Of a DNA stretch of 64,000 nucleotides, positions 19,296-28,175 are shown piece after piece (the stretch's first letter is position 1; every line of letters starts with the position of its first letter). The stretch comes from Marinomonas ostreistagni (lineage in GTDB: Bacteria > Pseudomonadota > Gammaproteobacteria > Pseudomonadales > Marinomonadaceae): NCBI RefSeq assembly GCF_016461785.1, contig NZ_JAEMUH010000005.1, positions 186,001-250,000 of the forward strand. Reading direction: 5' to 3'. The position numbers were made by a program, and so were the translations under genes. The notes under the pieces are model-generated. The model saw only the letters and a program-made list of their open reading frames with translations. It had not been told where the DNA came from and did not search any database.

Positions 19296-19324
19296 TTGCC
19301 GAATGGCGTTTAGACGCCTAAAAT
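19296..19324 (+). promoter_or_regulatory. Sigma70 promoter of rpmE
   Basis: TTGCCG (19296-19301), 17 bases, then TAAAAT (19319-19324), followed by a GC-rich discriminator (ACGCGG) of the kind seen at growth-rate-controlled ribosomal promoters. The spacer contains GGCGTTTAGACGCC. The roughly 100-base leader that follows carries TGTACA twice (19344-19349, 19355-19360), able to form a small hairpin. Confidence 0.65.
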
Positions 19325-19430
19325 ACGCGGCTCTTGGTACCACTGTACAATTGATGTACAACGAATCGTGCGGTGCTTAGCAACGATTACTGACTAAGTG
19401 GCGGCACACCAAACCTTAAGGTAAAAAACG

Positions 19431-19646
19431 ATGAAAAAAGATATCCACCCAAATTACTCAGCTGTTTCTGCAACTTGTACTTGTGGTAACACTCTTACTC
19501 TAAACTCAACACTAGGCAACGACCTGCACATCGACGTATGCAGCAACTGCCACCCTTTCTACACTGGTCAACAGAAAATGGTTGATACAGGTGGTCGTGT
19601 TGATCGCTTCAACAAGCGTTTCGGAGCTCGTCGTTCTACTAAGTAA
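19431..19646 (+). CDS. rpmE: 50S ribosomal protein L31 (zinc-binding type)
   Basis: bL31 links the large and small subunits. The 71-residue protein carries four cysteines at 16, 18, 37 and 40, the C+ (zinc-binding) form. AAGG before the ATG gives a good ribosome binding site. It has its own promoter at 19296-19324 and is followed 26 bases later by a strong terminator that lies inside the next gene. Confidence 0.97.
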   Translation: MKKDIHPNYSAVSATCTCGNTLTLNSTLGNDLHIDVCSNCHPFYTGQQKMVDTGGRVDRFNKRFGARRSTK

Positions 19647-19662
19647 TTGGTGGATGGCACGT

Positions 19663-20430
19663 ATGCTGATTCAAAAAAAGCGCCAAGTTTTCTTGGCGCT
19701 TTTTTTATGCCTATCACTTGATAGCTATGCTCAGTGTCTGGCCCAAGGGGAACTTCATCGCGCTGCGGTAAAACGTGTGATTGATGGTGATACCCTGCAC
19801 CTGACCGATGGACGGAAAGTCCGTTTAGTCGGCATCAATACACCTGAATTAGACCATGAACACGGCAAACACGATGCGTTTGCGCTAGAAGCCAAACAGC
19901 GTTTGGAAGTGCTTGCGGGAGATCATATTTATTGGCAAAGCGCCCAAGAAAGTGAAGATCGTTATGGTCGTAAGCTGTATTATTTATTTACGAAAGATCG
20001 AGCCTCGATATCAAGTCAGTTACTATCAGAAGGGCTTGGTTATCGTGTTGCGGTGCCGCCTAATATCGCTTACCAAGATTGCCTAGATAAGGCTGAGTAC
20101 AGCGCAAGACAGGCGGAACGAGGTGTTTGGCAGACACCGAAACCGTGGCAACCTAACTCCGGGTTCGCTCTAACGCAATCCAAAATCACCTCTGTCACGT
20201 ACAATCGCGGCGGCTGGTGGTTGGAGACGGAACAAGATTTAGTGATCAATATTCCTCGCTACGCGGAGCAGTATTGGCACAAAAAAGACGTGTATTTTCT
20301 TCAAGGAAAGCTTGTTGAAGCACGCGGTTGGCAATACCAACGCAAAAAACACCAAAAAGATCGCTTTAAATCGGTGGTTTTAACGGTGAAACATCCTCAA
20401 GACTTACGTAGAATTGAGGCGTCGCAATGA
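19663..20430 (+). CDS. Secreted thermonuclease (SNase/TNase domain)
   Basis: A staphylococcal-nuclease-like protein that probably cleaves DNA or RNA in the periplasm or outside the cell. A basic N-terminus (IQKKRQ) and hydrophobic core VFLALFLCLSL form a signal peptide. The nuclease domain runs from VKRVIDGDTLHL to RGVW (about residues 35-155) with the catalytic-site region VRLVGINTPELD and DRYGRKLYY. A further 100-residue C-terminal region has no clear assignment. ATG 19663 gives 255 residues; ATG 19654 is possible. No in-frame start exists after the rpmE terminator, so the signal peptide must be encoded across that hairpin. Transcription from rpmE would be mostly stopped within the first 15 codons. 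A nuclease after rpmE is also found in Pseudomonas. Confidence 0.85.
   Translation: MLIQKKRQVFLALFLCLSLDSYAQCLAQGELHRAAVKRVIDGDTLHLTDGRKVRLVGINTPELDHEHGKHDAFALEAKQRLEVLAGDHIYWQSAQESEDRYGRKLYYLFTKDRASISSQLLSEGLGYRVAVPPNIAYQDCLDKAEYSARQAERGVWQTPKPWQPNSGFALTQSKITSVTYNRGGWWLETEQDLVINIPRYAEQYWHKKDVYFLQGKLVEARGWQYQRKKHQKDRFKSVVLTVKHPQDLRRIEASQ
19673..19706 (+). terminator. rpmE terminator embedded in the next coding sequence
   Basis: GCGCCAAG (19680-19687), loop TTTT, CTTGGCGC (19692-19699) and seven T's, preceded by seven A's. It is a textbook intrinsic terminator. It lies within codons of the nuclease gene (start at 19663 or 19654) and encodes part of its signal peptide. Confidence 0.92.
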
Positions 20431-20540
20431 CGACATACTATATTTATAACGATAAGGCGTGTCTTCTAGGTGAATGCCACAAGCATTACTCACACCAGAA
20501 AGTCACCCAAATGCTGCAAAGCAACGAACAACACTACTAA
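20427..20540 (+). CDS. Micro-ORF, 37 aa, Cys/His-rich, overlapping the nuclease stop
   Basis: The ATG at 20427 overlaps the nuclease stop (ATGA), and a strong ribosome binding site GAGG at 20416-20419 is seven bases upstream, so translational coupling is likely. The product has tyrosines near its start and a Cys12/Cys17/His18/His20/His23 cluster that could bind a metal. It has no signal peptide or membrane helix. The family is not recognised. The stop is 18 bases before the malic enzyme start. Its good start context and coupling support a real gene, but its small size leaves doubt. Confidence 0.5.
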   Translation: MTTYYIYNDKACLLGECHKHYSHQKVTQMLQSNEQHY

Positions 20541-20558
20541 TTAGACGGAATAACAAAA

Positions 20559-21827
20559 ATGGCAGAAGATCTAAAACAAGCGGCGCTTGAGTACCATGAG
20601 AAACCTGTACCAGGCAAACTAAACATCACTATCAGCAAGCCAACAGCGACTTCACGTGATCTTTCTTTGGCATACAGCCCAGGCGTTGCTGAACCTTGCC
20701 GCGAAATCGCGAAAGATCCTGAAACGGCTTACCGTTATACTGGTAAAGGTAACCTAGTTGCCGTAATTTCTGATGGTTCTGCAGTATTAGGCTTGGGTAA
20801 CATCGGTCCATTGGCTTCTAAGCCAGTAATGGAAGGTAAAGGTGTTCTATTCAAGCGTTTCGCTGGTGTTAACTCAGTAGACGTTGAAGTCGAAGCAGAA
20901 AGCCCAGAAGCCTTCATCGATACCGTTGCACGTATTGCGAACACTTACGGTGGTATCAACCTAGAAGACATCAAAGCACCTGAGTGTTTTGAAATTGAGC
21001 GTCAGCTAATCGAGCGTTGTTCAATCCCTGTATTCCACGATGACCAACACGGTACAGCAATCGTAACGGCTGCGGGTCTTCTGAATGCGCTTGAACTGCA
21101 AGGCAAAGCCATCGAAGATGCGAAAATCGTATGTCTAGGTGCGGGTGCAGCAGCGACGGCATGTATGAACCTAATCATTGCTTGTGGCGCGAAACGTGAA
21201 AACATCTTCGTTCTTGACCGTAAAGGTGTGATTCACTCTGGCCGTGATGACCTAAATGAGTACAAAGCAACATTTGCTATCGAAACACCTGCTCGCACAC
21301 TAGATGATGCGATCGAAGGTGCAGATGTATTCATTGGTGTATCAGGTCCTGATCTACTAACGGTTGAGCAGCTTAAGAAAATGGCCGCTAACCCAGTGGT
21401 ATTCGCATGTTCTAACCCTGATCCAGAGATCAACCCAGAAGCGGCACTGGCGGCACGTTCTGACTTGATCATGGCAACAGGCCGTTCTGACTACCCGAAC
21501 CAAGTAAACAATGTACTTGGCTTCCCATTCATCTTCCGTGGTGCGTTGGACGTTCGTGCAACGAAGATCAACGAAGAGATGAAAGTGGCAGCGGTTCACG
21601 CTCTGAAAGATCTTGCGAAAGAGCCAGTACCACAAGACGTTATCACGGCTTACGGCGGTGCAGCGCTTGAATTTGGTAAAGAGTATATTCTACCGAAACC
21701 AATGGATGCACGTTTGCTAACAGAAGTATCAGCTGCGGTTGCAAAAGCGGCAGTGGATTCTGGTGTGGCGTCTCTACCATACCCAGACTTCTACCCGCTA
21801 GAGTCTCTAGACCGTTTCGAAGCGTAA
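20559..21827 (+). CDS. maeB: Malic enzyme, short NAD(P)-dependent form
   Basis: Oxidatively decarboxylates malate to pyruvate, supplying NADPH and linking the TCA cycle to gluconeogenesis. The 422-residue protein contains the catalytic core only ([39 protein letters not shown]) and the nucleotide-binding [10 protein letters not shown]. It lacks the phosphotransacetylase-like C-terminal domain of E. coli MaeB (759 residues). Co-factor preference cannot be decided. The placement after rpmE and the nuclease parallels Pseudomonas. Confidence 0.93.
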   Translation: MAEDLKQAALEYHEKPVPGKLNITISKPTATSRDLSLAYSPGVAEPCREIAKDPETAYRYTGKGNLVAVISDGSAVLGLGNIGPLASKPVMEGKGVLFKRFAGVNSVDVEVEAESPEAFIDTVARIANTYGGINLEDIKAPECFEIERQLIERCSIPVFHDDQHGTAIVTAAGLLNALELQGKAIEDAKIVCLGAGAAATACMNLIIACGAKRENIFVLDRKGVIHSGRDDLNEYKATFAIETPARTLDDAIEGADVFIGVSGPDLLTVEQLKKMAANPVVFACSNPDPEINPEAALAARSDLIMATGRSDYPNQVNNVLGFPFIFRGALDVRATKINEEMKVAAVHALKDLAKEPVPQDVITAYGGAALEFGKEYILPKPMDARLLTEVSAAVAKAAVDSGVASLPYPDFYPLESLDRFEA

Positions 21828-21851
21828 TCTAGAAACGCTTTAAACCTATAC

Positions 21852-21886
21852 AAAAGGCGATGAGTCATTGACCGTCGCCTTTTTTG
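21852..21886 (+). terminator. Intrinsic terminator of malic enzyme
   Basis: AAAAGGCGA (21852-21860) pairs with TCGCCTTTT (21875-21883), with a run of T's. It may also act on the convergent LysR gene. Confidence 0.75.
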
Positions 21887-21897
21887 TTGCGTCGAGT

Positions 21898-22770
21898 TTA
21901 GATAGCGTTAAGAAAGTGCTCGGTGAGCGTTTTCATTCCTTTGGAAGCGTATTTATGACGATGCTGAACAATCGATAATTGGCGGTAAAAATGGTTTGGA
22001 TAGGGCAATCTAGCAATACGCCCTAAATCTAAACGTGCTTGGGCGGCAATCAATGAGATGAATGACAGCCCTAAACCGTTCTCGACGGCCAGCATAATCG
22101 ATTCAAGACTGCTAAATTCCATGACTTGATTTACGTTTGTGAGTGCTGGGCGAATGTGTCGTTCGAATTGCTCGCGGCTACCTGAATAGGCTTCTCTAAG
22201 CACCCACGGCTGACCGTCCAGATCCGTTAAGCTGATGCCACCTTTGTCTAAGAGAGGGTGGTTAGGCGCAGCAATTAAGACCATTTCATCCTGTTGCCAC
22301 GGCGTTACTTGTAACTCTGCATGAGTATTTTGACCTTCAACCAGTGCCATATCGAGTTCAAACCGCAGCAATTGCTGGCATAGAGTTTGAGTATTTGCTA
22401 TTTGGATTTTGACTTGGCATGAAGTGGGTTTTGAGGCGAGTAAAGTTGGTAGCATATAGTTCCCGATGGTTTGGCTTGCGCCGATATTTAGCACTTCAGG
22501 TTGATCGTCATTAGAGCCAAATAGCTGCTCGATTTCTTGTGCTCGTGAAAGCATTTCCTCTGCTAAGGGCAGCAGTAAGCGCCCCTGACTATTGAGCTTC
22601 AAGCGGCGCTGAACTCTATCAAAAAGTTCTGTCGCCAGTTGTTGCTCAAGTTGTTGCAATGTCTGTGACAAAGCTCCTTTCGATAAGCATAGCTCTTCGC
22701 TGGCTTGATTAAGATTGCCGAAGCGCGCGATGGCTGAAAAGGTCCGCAGCTGGTGTAGGGTCAGTTTCAT
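21898..22770 (-). CDS. LysR-family transcriptional regulator
   Basis: A 290-residue regulator with an N-terminal winged helix-turn-helix (residues 3-60, LHQLRTFSAIARFGNLNQAS and LSKGALSQTLQQLE) and a C-terminal inducer-binding domain (about 90-290). It is transcribed divergently from a TDT-family transporter, the usual layout of a LysR protein controlling its neighbour. The inducer is unknown; the family member with an anion exporter as partner suggests sulfite, tellurite or a dicarboxylate. Confidence 0.9.
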   Translation of the reverse strand: MKLTLHQLRTFSAIARFGNLNQASEELCLSKGALSQTLQQLEQQLATELFDRVQRRLKLNSQGRLLLPLAEEMLSRAQEIEQLFGSNDDQPEVLNIGASQTIGNYMLPTLLASKPTSCQVKIQIANTQTLCQQLLRFELDMALVEGQNTHAELQVTPWQQDEMVLIAAPNHPLLDKGGISLTDLDGQPWVLREAYSGSREQFERHIRPALTNVNQVMEFSSLESIMLAVENGLGLSFISLIAAQARLDLGRIARLPYPNHFYRQLSIVQHRHKYASKGMKTLTEHFLNAI

Positions 22771-22780
22771 GTTTTGATTT

Positions 22781-22816
22781 TCTAAATAGACTGTTTAAAA
22801 CATATAGATTTTCTAT
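22781..22816. promoter_or_regulatory. Candidate LysR operator in the divergent spacer
   Basis: Two dyads related to each other occur in the 103-base spacer: TCTAAATAGA (22781-22790) and ATAGATTTTCTAT (22804-22816). Paired sites of this kind fit LysR recognition and activation boxes for the gene at 22874. The binding is inferred. Confidence 0.4.
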
Positions 22817-22873
22817 TCAATATAGCACGTTTAAGATGGTGTGATTGTTATTTGCTCTTATAGGAGAGATGCC

Positions 22874-23848
22874 ATGAATACTGTCAGACAAGCTTTGCTG
22901 AATGCCCCAACGCCCTTGGCAGGTCTGTCGTTAGGGATGGCCTCTCTAAGTGCTGTGCTACATCATGTTATGCCAGACCTTTGGTGGCTACGTTTGGGAT
23001 TGTTGGGCTTTGCCGTGATGTTGCTACTATTGCTGACGACGAAGTTCATTTTACACCCTAAGAGTCTATGGCGAGATTTGTCCCACCCTGTGGTTGGCAG
23101 TGTGGTGCCCACCTTTGCCATGGCGGCGATGGTGATTTCTTTAGCGTTAACGGCTTGGTCTAGCGCCTTTGCCTTAGCATTATGGAGCGCTGCCGTGGTG
23201 GCTCACCTTATGTTTCTAGTGGCCTTTATTTGGCATCGCGTTCGTGCTCGTTCTTTAAAAGAGTTAATTCCTAGTTGGTTTGTACCGCCTGTTGGGTTGA
23301 GTGTTGCAGCACTAACCGTCCCTGATACACAGTACTTAGGCTTAGTGAAAGGCGTTGTCTGGTTTGGTTTGAGCAGCTACGCGGCCTTATTACCTTTTAT
23401 GCTCTATCGACTGATTACTGGTGAAGGGTTACCGGATCAAGCTAAACCGACATTGGCCATTTTAGCGGCGCCAGCCAGTTTGACGTTGACGGCCTATTTA
23501 ACGGTCATGGAACAACCTTCTTTCTTGCTGGTGATGATCTTGCTAGGTGTGGCATTGTTGATGACCTGTGTGATTTACGCTTCATTATGGCACTTACTGG
23601 CACTGCCGTTTAGTCCTGGTTACGCAGCGTTTACCTTTCCTCTTGTAATCAGTCCAACGGCGTTATTCAAGGCGTCAGAGGTCTTTTCCCAGCATGTTTG
23701 GCTGTCAGAATATGCGAAGCAGTTGTATTGGATAGCCACGATAGAGCTGGTGATCGCCGGTTTGATGGTGGCCTATGTGGTGACTCGCTTCGCATGGTGC
23801 TATCTCATCAAGAGCCACGTAAGGCAAGGCGGTAGAGTAAGTGTCTAG
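22874..23848 (+). CDS. TDT-family membrane transporter (tellurite-resistance/dicarboxylate type)
   Basis: A 324-residue membrane protein with about ten helices, resembling the TehA/TDT group of C4-dicarboxylate, sulfite and tellurite exporters. The start is ATG 22874, with TAGGAG at 22861-22866; the longer reading from 22841 has no ribosome binding site. Hydrophobic segments begin at about residues 20, 42, 75, 105, 140, 165, 195, 220, 255 and 290. Under probable control of the divergent LysR protein. The substrate cannot be told from sequence. Confidence 0.75.
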   Translation: MNTVRQALLNAPTPLAGLSLGMASLSAVLHHVMPDLWWLRLGLLGFAVMLLLLLTTKFILHPKSLWRDLSHPVVGSVVPTFAMAAMVISLALTAWSSAFALALWSAAVVAHLMFLVAFIWHRVRARSLKELIPSWFVPPVGLSVAALTVPDTQYLGLVKGVVWFGLSSYAALLPFMLYRLITGEGLPDQAKPTLAILAAPASLTLTAYLTVMEQPSFLLVMILLGVALLMTCVIYASLWHLLALPFSPGYAAFTFPLVISPTALFKASEVFSQHVWLSEYAKQLYWIATIELVIAGLMVAYVVTRFAWCYLIKSHVRQGGRVSV

Positions 23849-23933
23849 GCTACGAAAAGTTCGTATGCGAAGTGTAAGAGAGACAGTCATTAGGCGGCAT
23901 TTTGTCTATGGTTAAGTTATTTGCAGGAGAATA

Positions 23934-24131
23934 ATGTCTATGAAAATGATGATCCTATTAATCAGCTCTGTGTTAGTACTGTCAGGTTGTTCGGTACATC
24001 GTGTCGCTGGAGAAATTGCGGGTGTCGATGTGGAAGCAAGTCGAAGTGGTGACCATCATAAAGGGAATGATTCCCAGGATTCGGGGAAGTTTTGCCCACC
24101 TGGGCAAGCTAAAAAAGGCAATTGTCACTAA
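23934..24131 (+). CDS. Small lipoprotein, 65 aa
   Basis: A signal peptide ends in the lipobox LSGC, with the lipidated Cys at residue 19. The mature part of about 46 residues is hydrophilic and His-rich, with CPPGQAKKGNC near the end (two cysteines that could form a disulfide or hold a metal). AGGAG at 23925-23929 is close to ATG 23934 and better spaced for ATG 23940. The function is unknown. It is followed directly by a strong terminator. Confidence 0.75.
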   Translation: MSMKMMILLISSVLVLSGCSVHRVAGEIAGVDVEASRSGDHHKGNDSQDSGKFCPPGQAKKGNCH

Positions 24132-24148
24132 CCCTTTATAGCATGCAT

Positions 24149-24178
24149 AAAAAAACCAGACCGAAGTCTGGTTTTTTT
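24149..24178. terminator. Bidirectional intrinsic terminator
   Basis: ACCAGAC (24155-24161) and GTCTGGT (24166-24172) around CGAA, with A-run and T-run on either side. It serves the lipoprotein gene and the convergent OmpA-like gene. Confidence 0.9.
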
Positions 24179-24194
24179 GTATACGAGATAAACC

Positions 24195-25196
24195 TTAGTT
24201 AGGCATATCGTTTTCCATCGCTTCGCGAGAAGAGAAAGAAACCGTTGTTGCACGGCGATTCATCTGACGGTTCGCTTTCGTGTCGTTTTCCGCAATTGGG
24301 TACGCTTCACCGTAGCCAACAGTGTCTAGACGGCTAGCGTCAACACCGAACTCTTGTACTAGGCGATCAGCAACTGCTTGAGCACGCTTTTCAGACAGTT
24401 CTTGGTTGTAAGTGTCTGTACCGATGGCATCTGCGAAACCGCGGATTTGAGCCACTTGCTCAGGGTTATTTGCTAGGTAGTCTGCGATGCTCTGAAGATC
24501 CGAGTACTCAGACTGAGCAACGTGTGCAGAGTCGAAGGCAAACTGGATGTCGTATGGTAATACCGTTTTTACTGGTGCTGCTGCTGGTTCTGGCTCGACA
24601 ACAGGTGCTGGTTCAGGCTCTACAACTGGCGTTGGTTCTACTACGACAGGTGCTGGCTCAGCTTTTTTGCCGCCAAAAGCGTACATCAAACCTATGGTTG
24701 CCACTTGATCAGTGTGATCTGCTTCTAAGTCTTCTACCACACGGTAGTCAGCACGTAGAGAAGTATGCTCATTCAACGCGTATTTTAAACCACCACCCGC
24801 GTTTAGCTGAGTGTTGCCATCACCGTCTAGGTTGTTGCTGTATTCAGTAGCACCCAAACCAGCGGCAACGTAAGGCGTTAAACTTGATTCATTAAAGAAG
24901 CTATATAGACCATCGATACGGTATTGGTCCGCATCAATATCTTGTCCAGTGCTAAGCTCACTGTCTAAGTTTAAGTATGTGAACTCTACCGCCCATGGAT
25001 TATCGAATTGGTAACCAAAGCTCAAACCAAACGCGCGATCATCTTCAATGTCGCGGTTGTTATCTGGAGCAGAGTAACCAATGCTAGGTGTTAAAGTGAA
25101 GCCGGCTGCTGGTTGGTCGGCATGCGCTAAAGTCGTTGCAGCTGTTGCAGCAAGAATACTGCTAACAAGAGCGGTTTTTTTAAAGATGTTAGACAT
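24195..25196 (-). CDS. OmpA-family outer-membrane protein
   Basis: A signal peptide (cut near AHA-D, residue 27) is followed by an eight-stranded OmpA-type beta-barrel (about residues 30-175). A linker near 180-212 consists of repeated Pro-Glu-Pro and Val-Val-Glu units. The C-terminal OmpA peptidoglycan-binding domain (about 215-325) has DIQFAFDSAHV and the NQELSEKRAQAV helix with the Asp/Arg pair that binds diaminopimelate. It anchors the outer membrane to the wall. The terminator lies 17 bases after its stop. The 274-base gap upstream (25197-25470) holds its promoter; I found no gene there. Confidence 0.93.
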   Translation of the reverse strand: MSNIFKKTALVSSILAATAATTLAHADQPAAGFTLTPSIGYSAPDNNRDIEDDRAFGLSFGYQFDNPWAVEFTYLNLDSELSTGQDIDADQYRIDGLYSFFNESSLTPYVAAGLGATEYSNNLDGDGNTQLNAGGGLKYALNEHTSLRADYRVVEDLEADHTDQVATIGLMYAFGGKKAEPAPVVVEPTPVVEPEPAPVVEPEPAAAPVKTVLPYDIQFAFDSAHVAQSEYSDLQSIADYLANNPEQVAQIRGFADAIGTDTYNQELSEKRAQAVADRLVQEFGVDASRLDTVGYGEAYPIAENDTKANRQMNRRATTVSFSSREAMENDMPN

Positions 25197-25470
25197 GTCT
25201 CTCTCCTTAGGGGAATGTCATTAAATGATGTAAACAGTGTACATCAAGTTTTGAGTTTGTGTATGAGACAAGAAAGTGCAAGAAGTGTCTGCTTTGTGAT
25301 GATCTTGAAGCATATTGACAAAAAATTGACACTCTTTGGCTTCTTTACACAATTCTCAGTTCGATACTCATTAAATTGGCTAATAATAGAGCGGGTTAAT
25401 TACATGACTTTTGCACATCTTGCCCAGTGAATAGCCTGAACAAGGGGCAAAAGCGCTAATTGTGTACAAG

Positions 25471-26526
25471 CTAAAGATTCGCAATCGCCGTCAACATGGT
25501 TAAAAACGCATTGATGGACGCAATTGAGGCTGACTCATGCATGGTGTGATACCCCGTTGTAGGGATCTGTAATGTTGTGCCATCCACTAAACCATTGGAT
25601 GCGGCGATAATGCGCCCAAGCTCGGTACTACCTAATGAGTTGGGGGATTGTCCGCTAGCAACCAGTTTTTCGTTTTCCGCTTCCACATAACGGTTTTTAA
25701 ACAAATAGCTAAAGCCAATGTCCTGACACAGTTTCTCAAGTAGTGCAGTACTTTCAGGGTTAAATGATGCGTTAGCATCTTTCTCACGCAGTACCAACAG
25801 TTGTTCATTAGCGCTTTCAATATCTGGGAATGGACTGGTATCCACCACAAACAGGCGGTTAGTGGTACCACCGAAGCGACGGAACCACTCCAATAAGTAG
25901 CGCCAGCTCTTACCAGCTTCTTCCTGTGCGGTAAAGAAAGCCGTACCTTTAAACCCTAAACTGAATAAATGTACCAAAGCGGCTGCACTAAGTACGTTAT
26001 CCAGTTGCCCTTCTAACCGGTCGCCGTTTTTCGACAGCGTATCTTCAAAAGCAACAGGAGTGCCTGCGACCACGCCTTCTAAGCCATCCACTTCGAAAAT
26101 CAGGTTGTTACGAAACTCACAAATGTAGCCGTTGCGGATGACGCCTTTACCACGATAGCCGCCTGACCATGTTTCATATGCGTAAACACGTTCTTGGTTG
26201 AAGCGCTCGGTAACCTTTGTCATCAACTGTTCAGAGACGGAGTTGTTGAGTAAGTCAGTGCGGTTCGCGGAAACGAAGGCGGCATATTGAAACTCATTAG
26301 GGCCGGTACATACCAACCCATGGCGATCAATGTGTGCCGAAAACATAGTGCTAAATGGGTCGCTACCTTGGGCAACCAATACTCCTTCGTACCAGGTTAC
26401 TTTGGCGCCACGTTCTTCTAGCTCACGCTGTAAAACGCGAAAGAAAGAATGCTCAGCACCGACTACGGATGGTGCGCGAATAAGGCCCTTTAGCAGATCA
26501 ATAAACTCTTCGTTTAGCACACACAA
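25471..26526 (-). CDS. M42-like metallo-aminopeptidase
   Basis: A 351-residue cytosolic peptidase of the MH clan (M18/M42/M20-like). Expected metal and catalytic residues are visible: His in FSAHIDRHG (about 66), Asp in EGQLDNVLSA (about 178), the Glu pair in FTAQEEAG (about 212), Asp in VVDTSPFPD and a C-terminal His in TTGYHTMHES. The order of motifs fits glutamyl-aminopeptidase-like M42 proteins. No operon partner; it lies downstream of tctA on the same strand beyond a perfect hairpin. The substrate is unknown. Confidence 0.78.
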   Translation of the reverse strand: MCVLNEEFIDLLKGLIRAPSVVGAEHSFFRVLQRELEERGAKVTWYEGVLVAQGSDPFSTMFSAHIDRHGLVCTGPNEFQYAAFVSANRTDLLNNSVSEQLMTKVTERFNQERVYAYETWSGGYRGKGVIRNGYICEFRNNLIFEVDGLEGVVAGTPVAFEDTLSKNGDRLEGQLDNVLSAAALVHLFSLGFKGTAFFTAQEEAGKSWRYLLEWFRRFGGTTNRLFVVDTSPFPDIESANEQLLVLREKDANASFNPESTALLEKLCQDIGFSYLFKNRYVEAENEKLVASGQSPNSLGSTELGRIIAASNGLVDGTTLQIPTTGYHTMHESASIASINAFLTMLTAIANL

Positions 26527-26620
26527 CCTCTCTATGAATGTGGTGTTATAAAAATGCGATCATAGGTTTTTTGTTCCAGAATGGAAGCGGTTTATGGTGA
26601 GTTTTCAGATCGTTTTGATT

Positions 26621-26648
26621 CGATAACACGGTGAAAACCGTGTTATCG
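26621..26648. terminator. Perfect 12-bp hairpin with GAAA loop after tctA
   Basis: CGATAACACGGT (26621-26632) and ACCGTGTTATCG (26637-26648) pair perfectly around GAAA. It lies 20 bases past the tctA stop. No T-run follows on either strand, so it may be an mRNA 3'-end stabiliser, a Rho-related structure or a protein site rather than a simple terminator. Confidence 0.5.
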
Positions 26649-26667
26649 ATATAAGGGAGGGTAATGG

Positions 26668-28173
26668 CTAGACTTTGGAGAATAGTTTGGGCTTTAACCA
26701 GCGTGTCCAAAGCGGAGTTTGCGTAAACAAGGCGAATACGATGGCAGCAAGCAAAACACTCGAAAGGGGGCTGGAGAACAGGTTCGCAAAGAACTGTCCC
26801 ATATCGCCTCGCTCAGACAAGATGGCGCGGCGCCAGTTTTCGTCTATTAGCTTGCTTAAAATAACGCCTAGTATAACGGGGCCAATAGGGTAGTTATACA
26901 GACGCATAAAGTAGCCTAAGACACCAAATGCCAACATCCACCATACATCAACAACTGAGTTGTTGATGGCATAAGCGCCCACTACGGATAACAGCAAGAT
27001 GAGAGGTATCAATACCCCTTTCGGGCATTCAACCAATTTCGAGAAAATGCGAATGCCTGTCAAACCAAAGATCAAGACAAAAATATTGGCTAGGGTTAAG
27101 TTACCCACTGTGAACCAGAACATATGCGGTTGTTCAATAAGCAGCAGTGGCCCTGGGTTTAACCCGTGAATGAACAGCGCGCCGATAAACACAGCCGTTA
27201 CGGCATCGCCAGGAATCCCAAGTGTTAACATCGGTATATAGGCACCACCCACGGCAGCGTTGTTGGCCGCTTCGGGCGCAATCAGGCCTTCTTTAGCCCC
27301 TTGCCCAAATGGTACTTCAGGCTTTTTGGTGGAGCGCTTAGCTTGGTCGTACGCCATCAATGCTGCAATGTCTCCACCAGTACCAGGTAAGGCACCTATG
27401 ATGACACCGATGAAAGAAGATTGAATGCTAAGTGGCAAGAAGCGACGCACATCGGCCCAAGGTGGAATAATGCGAGAAATTTTCTGCTTGATGATGGCTT
27501 TGTCTAAATGGTGTAGCTGATGGAGCGCCTCAGACACACCAAACAAACCAATCATTGCTGCGATCACGTTGATGCCGTCCCACAGTTCAATGATGCCAAA
27601 AGTAAAGCGCTCTTCTGCGGTTAAAGGGTCTAGCCCAACGGTGCCAACCAGTACCCCCATCGCGCCAGCAAACAAGCCTTTGGCAAGGCTACCGGATGAA
27701 AGAGAACCGACTAACGTTAATCCTAGAATCGCCAACAGTAAGTAATCGCGAGGCTGGAAGGTGATCGCGAATTCACTGATGGTGGGTGCGGCAATGGCTA
27801 GAACGAAGATGCCGACAAAGCCACCGATCACAGACATCACGGTGGATAAGCCGATGGCTTCACCGGCTAAGCCTTTCTTAGCCAGTGGGTAGCCATCTAA
27901 TGCCGTTGCTATGGCCGATGGCGCCCCTGGAATATTGAGCAAAATGGCGGTGCGTGAGCCGCCGTATACCCCTCCCATGAAGATGCCGACCATCAAACAC
28001 AAGGCATGATTGACGTCCCACGAGAAGGTGAACGAGATCAGAATCGATACCGCCATGGTAACGGATAAGCCTGGGATTGCACCGACGTAAATACCTAAAA
28101 AAGTACCTAATGCGGTAAGGGCTAACAATTCAGGGGAGAGCCATGATAAAGCAAAGTAATTTAAAGCTTCCAT
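26668..28173 (-). CDS. tctA: TctA, large membrane subunit of a tripartite tricarboxylate transporter
   Basis: The substrate-translocating subunit of a TTT-family secondary transporter. The 501-residue length matches the family. About twelve helices are visible, along with the signature loops GALPGTGGDIAALMAYDQAKR and AAVGGAYIPMLTLGIPGDAVTAV. It is transcribed after tctC and tctB with 2-base spacing. With malic enzyme and fbp nearby it would support use of citrate-like acids, but the substrate is not fixed by sequence. Confidence 0.94.
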   Translation of the reverse strand: MEALNYFALSWLSPELLALTALGTFLGIYVGAIPGLSVTMAVSILISFTFSWDVNHALCLMVGIFMGGVYGGSRTAILLNIPGAPSAIATALDGYPLAKKGLAGEAIGLSTVMSVIGGFVGIFVLAIAAPTISEFAITFQPRDYLLLAILGLTLVGSLSSGSLAKGLFAGAMGVLVGTVGLDPLTAEERFTFGIIELWDGINVIAAMIGLFGVSEALHQLHHLDKAIIKQKISRIIPPWADVRRFLPLSIQSSFIGVIIGALPGTGGDIAALMAYDQAKRSTKKPEVPFGQGAKEGLIAPEAANNAAVGGAYIPMLTLGIPGDAVTAVFIGALFIHGLNPGPLLLIEQPHMFWFTVGNLTLANIFVLIFGLTGIRIFSKLVECPKGVLIPLILLLSVVGAYAINNSVVDVWWMLAFGVLGYFMRLYNYPIGPVILGVILSKLIDENWRRAILSERGDMGQFFANLFSSPLSSVLLAAIVFALFTQTPLWTRWLKPKLFSKV

Positions 28174-28175
28174 AA

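Noticed and set aside
25215..25430. Reading frame of 71 codons upstream of the OmpA-like gene
   Set aside because: It lies over the promoter region, has no protein-like pattern and no good ribosome binding site.
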